This document shows positions 11,791 to 22,537 of a stretch of 64,000 nucleotides of DNA, piece by piece. This DNA comes from Owenia fusiformis (lineage: Eukaryota > Annelida > Polychaeta > Sabellida > Oweniidae), in the NCBI GenBank assembly GCA_903813345.2, contig CAIIXF020000010.1:11413181-11477180 (forward strand), in the 5' to 3' direction. The stretch's first letter is position 1, and the number at the start of each line of letters is the position of its first letter. Under the pieces are notes generated by a model that saw only the letters and a list, made by a program, of their open reading frames with translations, did not search any database and was not told the origin of the DNA. The position numbers and the translations under genes were made by a program.

Positions 11791-12358
11791 ATATTTTTGG
11801 AAAAGTAAACAAAAATGGTCCCCACCCTCAATCACTACGTTCTCAGGATAGGTCCGACCCTTGATGAAACAAGCTGAACTAGTTCAACAAATGAGCCAGG
11901 CCACGGGAAAGGGGGTCTTATCACAGTTTTTTCAATATTCTGATTTTTTTGTTTATCTTAAAGAGCACAAAAAGACCTTTCAAATGAGCCATGGCCCATG
12001 ACTTTACACATTTTCCTTGCATATACCAAAACGTCAGATTTGAATTTAGCACATTTCCCTCTTAATACTGGGCACACTTTTGGCTCTGTAGCACAATTTT
12101 AATTTTTGTAATGAGACCGCCGGTTTTCCTATGGCCAGGCTCAAATGACAACAATTTAATATGACAGAATTCAATAAATAAATAAACATGTTACATAGTG
12201 GTTTTACTTGGGTGTAAGGTACTAATTAAAGCAGTCACATACAGTATAATTCTTATGTTATATGCAACGTTACCAGACAATATTGCGGATACAACCATAC
12301 ATAAAGTTATGCTTGAGTATAAGGTACTATTAAATTAGCCACATGCAATATATATATA
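11791..12358. other. intergenic stretch, nothing recognised
   Basis: No exon, RNA gene or terminal repeats were identified. Confidence 0.4.
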
Positions 12359-12780
12359 CAGGATGGGCCAAAAATCGCCCACTTTTTTTATCTCAATAAA
12401 ATTTTGGCAGAATATACATGTAAAAATGGAATCAAATTTACAATTTTTCCTGGAGTAGGACAAATAAGTCTAGATAGGGGTGTAATGAGTAATAAAGGTA
12501 AATAGACACCAGGGGTTTAGAAGAAAAATGGAACTATAGAAGTATCATATGTTAATTAAGTAAGATGACACTGATTCAGCATCTACAGAAAACGCTAATT
12601 TGAAATCTGTAATTTTTCATATAGACCAATTGTCTCTGTTTACCTTCATTTATCAGATAGCTCTGAAGATTCAGTCATCCCACTTTGGAACAATTGTAAA
12701 ATTGATTTCTACATATCCTGCCAAAATTTTATGGAAAGCCATGCAATTTCCCAAAAATATCGACGATCAATATTAAGTCT
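12359..12780. mobile_element. mariner-type inverted-repeat relic
   Basis: It begins TA-CAGGATGGGCCAAAAATCG. An inverted repeat pairs 12400-12450 (AAAATTTTGGCAG..) with 12680-12735 (CTGCCAAAATTTT). The right terminus is eroded. It resembles the CAGGGTGGGCCAAAAA-ended copies at 25598 and 26290. Confidence 0.6.
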
Positions 12781-12854
12781 TGGACGATATTCATATCCCC
12801 AGTTTGTTTCCAATAATGTCCTCACTTTAAACAAACTGTCCATATATAGTATAT

Positions 12855-13040
12855 AATGCCTATTTATGTTCGGTGGAGCGTAGCGACTTTAGAACATAAA
12901 TGCTTTCTATTGGCTGAACGAGGAGTTCAGTTCAATGTAGAGTTATGTGAGTGAGTGGATGTTTTCGTGGAGAAGGTAGAGTGTATAGAAAGACATTCTG
13001 AGCTTTGTCACCGTGTAGTCAACACATACACTTCGTTTTA
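12855..13040. repeat. 186-bp direct repeat, left copy
   Basis: By eye this is identical over all 186 bases to 17743-17928. It contains a hairpin TTTATGTTC..GAACATAAA and a second one CTGAAC..GTTCAG. The tetramer ATAT lies just left of this copy and just right of the other. It could be an LTR-like terminal repeat or a duplicated small element. Confidence 0.85.
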
Positions 13041-14850
13041 TTCAATAAACCAACAGATTAGACAACTTTTGTCGAATTTAATTCGAAAGTTCAAGACACA
13101 TTTGAAGAAACCTCCATATTACTCGTTACTACATAGTTGAAACAGCTGACTTACAATAGCACAGTCATATGAGGAGAATATTACAGAAGGTAAAACTTTT
13201 ATATTACGAAAAAATAAATTGATTAGTTTGAACAGGTACGTCAGATGTCTTTTGGTTATAAACTGTTAATAATATGACTCCAATCACCTCAGATAGTACA
13301 ATCAACATCTATATATAAAAAAGCGTAAAAGAAGCTTCAAATAAAATAACAAAATTGGTAACAAAGGCTTTCTCGAGGTCCTTTACGTTTCAGAAAGTTC
13401 TGGATGTCCTACAGTATGTACCACTAGACTCAAGAGGTCGCAACTTGTTTTACGACAACATAGTATCGGGCAGTGCCGGGGTGAGCATGATTACCAATGA
13501 TGACCGATGTCTGGTTTCAATGCGGCGAAACTGGGCATATCAAGGTCATTTTGGGAGCAATGAGCTCAACGACTACTGCAATCACGAATAAGTTAAGTAG
13601 CCAATTAAATTATTATGTTTTCTTATGTTATTGTTTGAAATGCTAGATATCTCTTCAGGGATTTACATTACTGACAGTAGTTCGGTGCTTACACGATTTG
13701 TTTAGAGGTCTTCTTCGTAGATTTCAATCTATGTACGTACAAGTACTTGTACCAACATGTTATAGTGTTTCCTCAATTGGGAGGCCTTTACAAGTTCTTT
13801 TCGTATTTTATGTTCTTTTCATCGGTATTAGAACTGAGAGATTGATATTCAAAAGTTGATAGGTTTGTTTCACAATAGCTATTTTAGATGAACCGATTCG
13901 TTTAAAAAATAAAGGGTATACAACCTGTATAAAGCAGGCAGTAAAAAGAAATAATTTGTAGAAAGATCAAATTTAGTGGTCAATGTTCAGAATTTCAACT
14001 TGATAACAAGTAATGACATATTAGATTTTCAAATAAATACAGGTTTCAGAAAAGATCAAACACGTTTAAACGTATAGGAGTTAGTTAAAAACGTTAATCA
14101 AAGACTCGACATGTTTTACTAACTCGTAAACACAGAGGCTTGATTGGGAAAACGCTTTTTGGCTAGATAATCAGTTATTTAATGACTTTACAAGATGGTG
14201 ATGATGATGTTTGATAGTGCTTGCACAGGCGTTATTTCCAAAGGTGAGTTTTCTCACAGTAATTGTTCAGAAAAAGAAAGCAAAATATTTCAATGTAGAA
14301 AGAGTTACACGTATAAAGTAGTTTTATAAGCTTACTTGAAATATCTTCAAAACTAGATTTGTGGTTGACAGATTATCAAAACTTAATACGAAGGCATTTG
14401 GATGTGCCCATTTTTAAAAATGTTATAGGTTAATATAGAATTGAAATTAGAGTTTATTTCAGGGTAGACAATCGTAAAGCATTTTTGTAGATCTAGATGA
14501 CAGGACAGTGAAGCTTGATTTCGAACTACTACTTTCATCAAGAAGGTTGTTCATTAATTTTAAAACGTAATGCAATGAGAACTTTAGCGTTGCAAAAGCT
14601 TAACATTTTGACTTTAGGCTTTTAAAATCATTAAAAGAGGCGTTTTCAAACAATCCTTTTGTGGAACAAGACCCGGGTAAAGTCAGAGTAGTTAGTTTAA
14701 TTCACACGTTTTGGTGGTAAAAGTTAACATGTATTTGCTTTAAGATTTAAGATTCATTTTAAAGTTACAGTATAATCAGGCACAGGCTAAATAGTTAAAG
14801 CAATGGTTTATTTGACATAGATATTAGTTTGTTGATACAGCACATTGAAG
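13041..14850. other. stretch between the 186-bp repeats, no retroelement domains seen
   Basis: I looked for Gag, protease, reverse transcriptase, RNase H and integrase signatures and saw none. An open frame at 13355-13591 (78 codons) is not recognised. Confidence 0.4.
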
Positions 14851-16700
14851 ATAATGTGCACGCTTATATTAGCAAATGCATGTATTGCGCATTTAGCACA
14901 ATTGCTATACAGACAAGCACACTGGGTTGTGTAAGAACATTCATTAACATCTTATACAGCTTAGCATATTCGAATGGACAGGTAATGACGTGCAAGAAAG
15001 CACGCCATGATATGCAGGTAAGCACATCACTAGGTGCAGGTAAGCATATCAAGATACTTTGCTGTGGAGGTAAACAGTGATATTCAGGTAAGAATAACGT
15101 GGTGTACAAGATAACACATTGTGATCTACATGTAAGCACTGTAATGCTCATACAATCAAATTGCGATGAAGAGGTACTCTCACTGGGATGTGCATGAAAG
15201 CACATTGTAATATATAGGCTAGCACAATGGGATTTGCAGATCGTACACACTGATTTACAGGTGACCACACTGTGATGCATGCATAGGTAAGCATATTATT
15301 GTGACATGCAACGTGATGTGAATGTTAGCACACCGTAAAATAAAGGCAGGCATACCATTACGTGCAGGTTAGCACACTGATAGTTGAACGTAAGCAGACC
15401 ATTATATGCAAGTAAACACACTGTGATGTACAGATAAATTAAAACGGGACGTGTATGTATGCATAACATGGCGCGTACAGGTAAGCCACTGTGATGTGTA
15501 CGTAAACACACTGTGATATGAAGGTTAACCAACTGAGATATGTAAGTAAGCACAAAGTTATGTGATTGGTAGCACATTTTATTGTGTAGGTTAGCACGCC
15601 GTGACATGCAGGTTAGCACACCGTGATGTGCAGGGTAGCACACTGTGATGTGCAGGTTAGTACAGTGTGATATGTATATAAGCACGCTGTGACGTGAAGG
15701 CTAGCACACCGTGATGTGCAGGGTAGCACACTGTGATGTGCAGGTTAGCACAACGTTATGTGCAGGGTAACACAGTGTGATGTGTATATGAGCACGCCGT
15801 GACGTGCAGGCTAGCACACCGTGATGTACAGGTTAACACACCGTGATGTGCAGATTAGCACACCGTGATGTGCAGGGTAACACAGTGTGATGTGTATATT
15901 AGCACGCCGCAACGTACAGGCTAGCACACCGTGATGTGCAGGGTAACACACTGTGATGTGCAGGTAAGCACACTGTAATGTGCAGAGTAGCACACAGCGA
16001 TGTGCAGGGTAGCATACCGTGATATGCAGGGTAACACAACGTGATGTACAGGGTAACACACGTTGATGAGCAGGTAAGCACGTCATGATGTGCAGGGTAT
16101 CAGTGATGTGCAGGTAAGCACAGCGAGATGTGAAGGTAAGCACACTGTAATGTGTAGGTAAGCACACTGTAATGTGTAGGTAAGCACATTGTAATGTGTA
16201 GGTAAGCACACTGTAATGTGTAGGTTAGCACCCTGTGATGTACAGGTAAGCACATCGTGATGTGCAGGTAAGTAAATAGTGGTGTGTAGGTAAGCACACT
16301 GTAATGTGTAGGCAAGCACATTGTAATGTGTAGGTTAAAGCACAGTGTTATGTGTAGGTAAGCACCCTGTGATGTGCAAATAAGCACACCGTGATGTGCA
16401 GGTAAGTACACAGTGATGTGTAGGTAAGCACATCTTGATGTGTAGATATGCACACCATGGTTGCAGTTAATCACAATATGATGTGAAGGTAAGCACACTG
16501 TGGTTTGAAGGTTAGCAAACTGTAATGCGCTGGCAAGAAAACTGGAAAATCCTTGAAACATACGGGATATACAGATGTAATGTGATGTGTATGTAAACAC
16601 ATTGAAATGTATAGGCAAAAACATTGGGATGTTCAGGTAAACATTGAGATGTTTAGGTAAACTCGCAGAGATATTCATATAAACATATTGAGAAATGCAC
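14850..16700. repeat. 22-bp minisatellite
   Basis: Units of about 22 bp of the type ..TGT(G/A)ATGTG(C/T)AGGT(A/T)AGCACAC.. repeat for nearly 2 kb. They are most regular at 15590-16440 and decay at both ends. Because 22 is not a multiple of 3, three units (66 bp) give a 22-residue period, so long open frames of His/Leu/Cys/Thr composition appear on the minus strand in several frames. Many units contain CAGGTAAG, a near-ideal 5' splice site on the plus strand. I do not regard the open frames as genes. Confidence 0.93.
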
Positions 16701-17292
16701 GTGAATACACCAGGTTATATATGATAGTGCACAAAATGAGAATTGCTAACGACATTTCTATATATGTGAGATTACGATGTATATGCTGACACAAGTTTAT
16801 AGTTTAGACGTGTGTAATGTACCACTGCATAAGAATTACAATTCACAGGTAAACATGTCATGATAGGCAATATACAACCTGATGATTTCTATATGTATTT
16901 CATTGGTCAATTACTTTTCAGGTATTTTGATCTGGATGGTGTCCATTTATATTGAACAATTTTCTTTAGATATTGCTGAATTGCAGATGAGCTGTTGGAA
17001 AATCAGTGAATCGTTCACGAATAGATTTATTGTTAAAGATATTGTTGTAATTATACATTTAAAATTGGTTAATGGATATATTTCCAGGCTGGTAGAGCAG
17101 TAATTAAAGTAAAGTGATGTTTATATGCCGCACTAAGGGATTTTGGCACAGATGTTGCAAGCACCGTTGTGCTAAAGGGCTGATCAACACAACTGAAAGA
17201 ATGTACAATTGCCTTGTGACAAATATGTTGTCAAATCTGACATAGGATGGATATACGTCATATGGACTTCATAACATTTGTGATTCAACATC

Positions 17293-17472
17293 AGTCAAAT
17301 ATATCAGCGATGGGACATTTGAACTGATATTCAAACAATCGCAGACGGAGCCAGTTACAGCATTGTTTGTTATGATTCTTCCTAACACGAAGCGATCATT
17401 GAACTTTATACCTCTTGGAGACATTGCAATGTGTAACTTAGGGTTTGCTGCTTTTTGCTTTACATTGAGATG
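17293..17472 (+). pseudogene. coding-like fragment, unrecognised
   Basis: An open stretch without an ATG start reads as an ordinary mixed protein sequence, beginning near VKYISDGTFELIFKQ and ending at a TGA. The region before it, in the same strand, has stops in all frames. It may be a relic exon, but no family is recognised and chance cannot be excluded. Confidence 0.2.
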
Positions 17473-17668
17473 ACATTATATTTTAGCATTGGTTCAGTGT
17501 AAAATAATTCAAATACTGACCGACATTTAAAGACAGGATTGTTGAATAAGTATTTCTGCCGAAGACTGATACTTTTATTTATAAAGTGTCGGTATCTAGA
17601 ATCTGTGGATTCAAATTGACATAATCAATTTATTGTTCTATATCTTTCCCGTTCTTTAGATTTTCTGT

Positions 17669-17744
17669 GTGCCAAGTGCTCTCATTCCTTGAAACTGAAA
17701 GTTGGGTGTTATGTTGAATGACGGGTAGTGATGAGAGAATAGAA
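17669..17744. repeat. 76-bp direct repeat, left copy
   Basis: It is identical by eye to 18339-18414 (GTGCCAAGTGCTCTCATTCC.. to ..GAGAGAATAGAA). It abuts, with about two bases of overlap, the right copy of the 186-bp repeat. Confidence 0.85.
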
Positions 17745-17928
17745 TGCCTATTTATGTTCGGTGGAGCGTAGCGACTTTAGAACATAAATGCTTTCTATTG
17801 GCTGAACGAGGAGTTCAGTTCAATGTAGAGTTATGTGAGTGAGTGGATGTTTTCGTGGAGAAGGTAGAGTGTATAGAAAGACATTCTGAGCTTTGTCACC
17901 GTGTAGTCAACACATACACTTCGTTTTA
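17743..17928. repeat. 186-bp direct repeat, right copy
   Basis: It is identical by eye to 12855-13040, in the same orientation. It is followed by ATAT. See the left copy for the internal hairpins. Confidence 0.85.
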
Positions 17929-18338
17929 ATATTCACATTACAGTGTTGTATTCGTAAATTTCAAACATTATGTATCAACTCTTGTAAGAGTATTGTTCAG
18001 TAATAATATACATGTAGATAGTGGTTTTGATTGACATACCTTTTCATCTCCAAAGAAACCTCAGTTTAGATGAAGATGGTTTCTTTTTAAAGCTTTTAAG
18101 GAGTCCTCGGTCTCTCATAATAAGAGTAGAGGTTTTAATGGTGCCAATCAGATTCACTTTATACGTATTAATAGTTCTAGGATTCACTGAGATATCATTA
18201 TACTTTATATAGGCTTGATTATTAACGTTAATTTGATCTGTATACATACATTTTACGCACAATGAGTCCTCGATAATCGAACAAACATTTGTGTCTTGTC
18301 AACCCCGTCTTGCGGGATAACGCTACTAATAAACACGG

Positions 18339-18414
18339 GTGCCAAGTGCTCTCATTCCTTGAAACTGAAAGTTGGGTGTTATGTTGAATGACGGGTAGTG
18401 ATGAGAGAATAGAA
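18339..18414. repeat. 76-bp direct repeat, right copy
   Basis: Second copy of 17669-17744, spaced by 670 bp, just beyond the 3' end of the GPCR gene. The 594 bp between the two copies include the right 186-bp repeat. Confidence 0.85.
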
Positions 18415-18492
18415 CACTTCTTCATTCAAGTATGGACTTTTCCGGTGATTTCAGTCTTCATATAGACGATACCCGACACGCAAAGTTTGTTA

Positions 18493-19623
18493 TTACGATG
18501 TTGGAGATTTCAGTGTTTTGTTATTTTCCACGGAACTTCCCGTACCCAATGTTGTACTACGACTAGAGCTCCCGGTGATGACGTCCTGACGTCCACTTGT
18601 TACTTGCTGTATTTGGCCATGTTGAGAGTCTCGAGGGTAACGCCCACAAGTGAATATGTTCACTATGGCTTTGCGAAATATGGTGTGCGAGAACGAATAG
18701 ATGATTGGGTTGAGGGTGGCATTTGCATAAATTGCCATCGCCCCAGCTTCATAATATAGTCCATTAAAGGTCTTCACGATTCCAAGATGATACGCTACGG
18801 TATAGATCCAAGCCCATGTCCAACATAGGAAAAATCCAACGGCAACGAGAATCAAGGTCCGTATCAACATTACTTGGCTTCTTCTCATTTGCTCGTCTCG
18901 TTGTGATGACCCCACTTGCATTTTCGTCTGCCTTCGTATCATTAAAACCAATCTGCTGTAGCAAAAGATCAAGATGCATAATGGAAAGAAGTATTCAATG
19001 AAGAAAATACAAACGCCGAATACGGAGTGAAAAGTATCGCTTGGCCACTCTGTCCACAGCGTGCAAAATTTTCCTTTCAATTCTGATGTTACGATGTAAT
19101 AGCTTTCGTATATCAGGCCAATGATCCAGATAAGTGTTATCGCCACCCAAATATGTTTCTTGGTAATGTATGTCTTGTAAAATAGAGGATGCATCAACGC
19201 TATGTATCTGTCTATAGTCAGCGCCACGAGGTTAAAGGTCGATATGACTTCGCAGGACCATGACAGCCACTCCGATAACCAAACTCTGCAATACAACTCT
19301 ACCAACAGTCCTGGTTCTGTTATCCATGGCCAGTCCATTCCGTTTAATGTTTTGCTCAGAATCATGAACAAACACACGCACATGTCGGCCGTACTTTGGT
19401 TTATGATCAGCATATTGCTCATTTTCTTTCGGAGATCGGGTGCTTTGAGAAATACAATCAGAACGAGTAAATTCCCAACGAGACCCACGCTACAAATTGA
19501 CATTTGAAATATTTTCTCCACGTCTGAAACAACATAATTCGTTTCGAAAACTGCACGTGTGACATTTGCTCTTGTAACGTTATCTTTTATTTTATTTAAT
19601 GCGTCCAGACTGTTATTGCTCAT
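18493..19623 (-). CDS. class A (rhodopsin-type) GPCR, peptide-receptor-like, single exon, 376 aa
   Basis: The receptor would act at the cell surface and signal through a G protein; the ligand is unknown. I chose the ATG at 19623 because NNS, NVT and NVT glycosylation sites follow directly; an in-frame ATG at 19749 would add 42 residues. Numbered from 19623: TM1 has N51, TM2 has NQSTAD with D80, the extracellular disulfide pair is C112 and C187, the TM3 end reads DRY (138-140), TM5 has P214, TM6 reads FFLCWTW (264-270), and TM7 reads NPIIY (305-309). Cys near 'FTCGRYP' could be palmitoylated, and the tail is Ser/Thr-rich. The proline of the usual CWxP motif is replaced by Trp. The NQS-D form of TM2 recalls lineage-expanded invertebrate receptors related to galanin/orexin-type groups; that placement is inference. 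No intron is seen. Confidence 0.93.
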   Translation of the reverse strand: MSNNSLDALNKIKDNVTRANVTRAVFETNYVVSDVEKIFQMSICSVGLVGNLLVLIVFLKAPDLRKKMSNMLIINQSTADMCVCLFMILSKTLNGMDWPWITEPGLLVELYCRVWLSEWLSWSCEVISTFNLVALTIDRYIALMHPLFYKTYITKKHIWVAITLIWIIGLIYESYYIVTSELKGKFCTLWTEWPSDTFHSVFGVCIFFIEYFFPLCILIFCYSRLVLMIRRQTKMQVGSSQRDEQMRRSQVMLIRTLILVAVGFFLCWTWAWIYTVAYHLGIVKTFNGLYYEAGAMAIYANATLNPIIYSFSHTIFRKAIVNIFTCGRYPRDSQHGQIQQVTSGRQDVITGSSSRSTTLGTGSSVENNKTLKSPTS

Positions 19624-19804
19624 GGCGACAAATAGATATAAATGTCTCCAATATTTTTTCTGAATAAAGTCGAGTATCAGAATGAACGATTCTTTGTTGA
19701 TGTAGTGTAATGTATTGATAACTGATTTGTTGTTGATTAGATATTGCATTTTATAGTGACAACAGTTGGGGGCCAGATCAAAATTTCCCTTTCTACCCGG
19801 ATAC

Positions 19805-20440
19805 GGAATTATTACACCAAAAGTAGTGCGAAAGTTTTGATGACATTTAAAGACATAGTTCCTCTTTCACGTATATTATCTCATGGAAATGGGCATACCA
19901 GCGCAAAGATCTTTGTTCCGTGGTAAAGAAAAGCTATCAAACATTGTCTGAAGAGCTGATTTTTCTCCGTAATTCTACTTTTAACATGGCGACCTTGACC
20001 TTGAAAGAATATAGCCATTTGGGCGATAATAGGTGATTCAAAAGTGAAAATGAGTGCTTTTTTCGTAGTTTTACTTTGACCAAGCCTAGAAAAAAATTGA
20101 AGTGGTAAACCTACCCCCAAATTTTGATATTTTTGTTGTCTAGAAGTGTCCTAGATGATATCAAAGTTTAAGAAAATTTGTATGTCCAGAAATATTTTAT
20201 AAATTAGTGCCAATATGGTGGGTTTGGGTGCTTTTTTGCTCTAATTTTTTAGCCCATTTCTACGGTTGCCATGGCAACTATTAGGCTTTGGTAACCATGC
20301 CAACTTGATTTTTGAGGGACATCCACCTGATAGTAGTTGGGCCAAGTTTGATGGAAAATGGGCCTGGTTTGATATGCTGGCAGTGAGGTTGATTGTGGCA
20401 TGTAGTAAAACGGCAAAACAATGGTGGAGTCATACCATTA
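19805..20440. repeat. dispersed repeat family B, long copy
   Basis: It starts GGAATTATTACACCAAAAGT and shares with 20824-21230 a segment of about 360 bp that runs from TGACCAAGCCTAG to TGGTGGAGTCATACCAT. It carries about 200 bp after the first 30 bases that the second copy lacks. Similar short open frames in the two copies are by-products. Confidence 0.85.
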
Positions 20441-20823
20441 TTTTGCCGCATTTTGATTCTTAATTTTCAATGCATAATCGTTTGGTACCATCGTGACGTC
20501 ACAATATAGCGTCTGACCTCATGATATGGGTACCAAATTGAAGCGGACGTGACAAGCTTTTAGATGGTACCAAACATGTGACCATTCATTTGATTAAAAT
20601 GCTAACTTGAATAAGCCCAAAAGGTGTGTCACTCCCCTACCCCATCCATTTTTCAGGCCAGTGAAAAACACCAAAATCTCAAATAATCCAGGCATCTTCA
20701 GGGGTCGTTTTGGCCCCGCTTTATTCAAAATATCATGTTTCTAGATACGATTTTTATCAGAAATGTCTCAATTACCTAAAAACAGTAACACTAGTGCTGA
20801 ATAAGAAAACATGTCTCCATTAT

Positions 20824-21230
20824 GGAATTATTACACCAAAAGTAGTGCGAAATGGCCCTTTCACGTGTTGACCAAGCCTAGAAAAAAGTCGAAGTGGTAA
20901 ACCTACCCCCAAATTTTGATATTTTTGTTGTCTAGAAGTGTCCTAGATGATATCAAAGTTTAAGAAAATTTGTATGTCTAGAAATATTTTATAAATTAGT
21001 GCCAATATGGTGGGTTTGGGTGCTTTTTTGCTCTCATTTTTTAGCCCATTTCTACGGTTGCCATGGCAACTATTAGGCTTTGGTAACCATGCCAACTTGA
21101 TTTTTGAAGGACATCCACCTGATAGTAGTTGGGCCAAGTTTGATGGAAAATGGGACTGGTTTGATATGCTGGCAGTGAGGTTGATTGTGGCATGTAGTAA
21201 AACGGCAAAACAATGGTGGAGTCATACCAT
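20824..21230. repeat. dispersed repeat family B, short copy
   Basis: Same orientation as 19805-20440 and nearly identical over the shared part, so duplication or recent insertion is likely. It ends about 12 bp before a family A foldback copy. Confidence 0.85.
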
Positions 21231-21242
21231 ACATTGGTACTG

Positions 21243-21625
21243 CACTCGATTACGCTGTTACCGAAACAGAACCTTTCGGTAACAAGATGGCTACAGTTCC
21301 TCGGAACCTCAAAAACGGTTAAGATATGCGCTTGTAACCCGTTCCGTTTACGAACTAATACTAGTGAGGTATTAAATCGATGATTGTGTTGTTTTCTGAA
21401 CTATTTTTTCTCAAACGTGAAGGGTTTTTAAACCTGCACATCGCTCCAAAATGCAATATGTTAACATATAAATGTTTTTACATTTTCAAGCTCTAATAAT
21501 CTTTCATCAAGCTCATAATGATACAGTTCACCCCCGAAACAACCCAAGATTGCGTTTTTGAGCGATGTGCAGGTTTAAACATATGATATTAGCACACGTC
21601 TGTGTACCTCGTTACGTCAAAACTG
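21243..21625. mobile_element. family A foldback copy interrupted by a palindrome
   Basis: The left end CACTCGATTACGCTG and the interior (TTAAGATATGCGC, TGTTGTTTTCTGAACTATTTTTTCTCAAAC) match the element at 1531-2068. Near 21417 the match breaks, and it resumes near 21578 with AAACATATGATATTAGCACACGT, which is the direct continuation in the reference copy. The intervening insertion is the palindrome at 21420-21580. The right terminus is lost. Confidence 0.75.
21420..21580. mobile_element. palindromic element nested in a family A copy
   Basis: AAACCTGCACATCGCTC on the left and GAGCGATGTGCAGGTTT on the right are exact inverted repeats, followed inward by a further inverted CAAAATGCAAT / ATTGCGTTTTTG-type match. 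It is noncoding. Confidence 0.75.
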
Positions 21626-22537
21626 TAATGGACTCATGGTCAAATGACCTAAAAAAGTCCGCTAAAATAACAACAGTTCAGAGGTTGACAGTTTCTAGTA
21701 AATCCAAATAAACATCGTGTTTTGCAGGGAATAGCTTTGTATTTAAATAACAAGAGAGTTGTAATTTATGTGCTAAGTACAATCTAATTAGAGATTCTGA
21801 TTGACGTTTTATAACAACTTTAAATCCCCAAAATCTTACATATAACATCCGTTACTCCATGCGTATCTTTTCACAATATCGAAAAGTGACTTCTCGGGAG
21901 TAGAAATGTAGCTATGGAAATATAAAATGTCATATCTAATCCATGGCCGTAGGTACTGGGGGTTCGGTGGGTTCGGACGAACCCCCGGTTAGGATTTCAA
22001 AAAAATATGTAGCGAAAAAATCATAGCACTAGCCAGAAAAATTAATTTATTGTGCAATTTGAATGATCATTAAATAAATTCATATTTGTTATGGTGAACA
22101 CTAGAGCCATATTTTGTTTCAAACATAGTAAACTTCTCTTCATACGTTTGGCAACCTTAGGCATGGAGTGTGATCATCTAATTTTAGGTAAACCCCGGAG
22201 CACGAAGCTGCTTCTTCTCTGCCAAAATAAGCCACAGTGGCTAAATAAATAATCAATATTTTGTAGGAATTTTGTTTTAAATCATTTCTTGTCCAATACT
22301 AAGTTATTGAAAACGACACAGACGTCGTATACCCCGAAATATCGTTTTCTATAACTTTTTACAACATTTCGACTTCTTTTTGAAAAACTTTGAATAATGA
22401 TAATAATGATCTATCTTTGGTTTGCTTTATTTTTAAAAGTATTTTAACAATAAAAACGTTATGAAATGAGTTATCAAAGCGTATATAACATTTATAAACA
22501 CAAGCTTTTGTTTGAACGAGTATTTATTACCCTTCAA
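21626..22537. other. AT-rich stretch, nothing recognised
   Basis: A short palindrome (GGGGGTTCGGTGGGTTCGGACG..ACCCCC) occurs near 21957-21990. Nothing else was identified. Confidence 0.4.

Noticed and set aside
13355-13591. A 78-codon plus-strand open frame between the 186-bp repeats
   Set aside because: It resembles no Gag/Pol or other family known to me and has no supporting signals.
15296-16678. Several overlapping minus-strand open frames of 60-192 codons with His/Leu/Cys/Thr repeats
   Set aside because: They are periodic by-products of the 22-bp minisatellite, open in more than one frame, with no start context or splice support.
14850-16700. CRISPR-like array
   Set aside because: The units are contiguous 22-bp repeats without unique spacers, in a eukaryotic context.
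12855-17928. Calling the interval a bona fide LTR retrotransposon
   Set aside because: The repeats lack TG..CA termini, no primer-binding site or Pol domain was seen, and a 4-bp ATAT match is weak in AT-rich sequence. Kept only as a finding.
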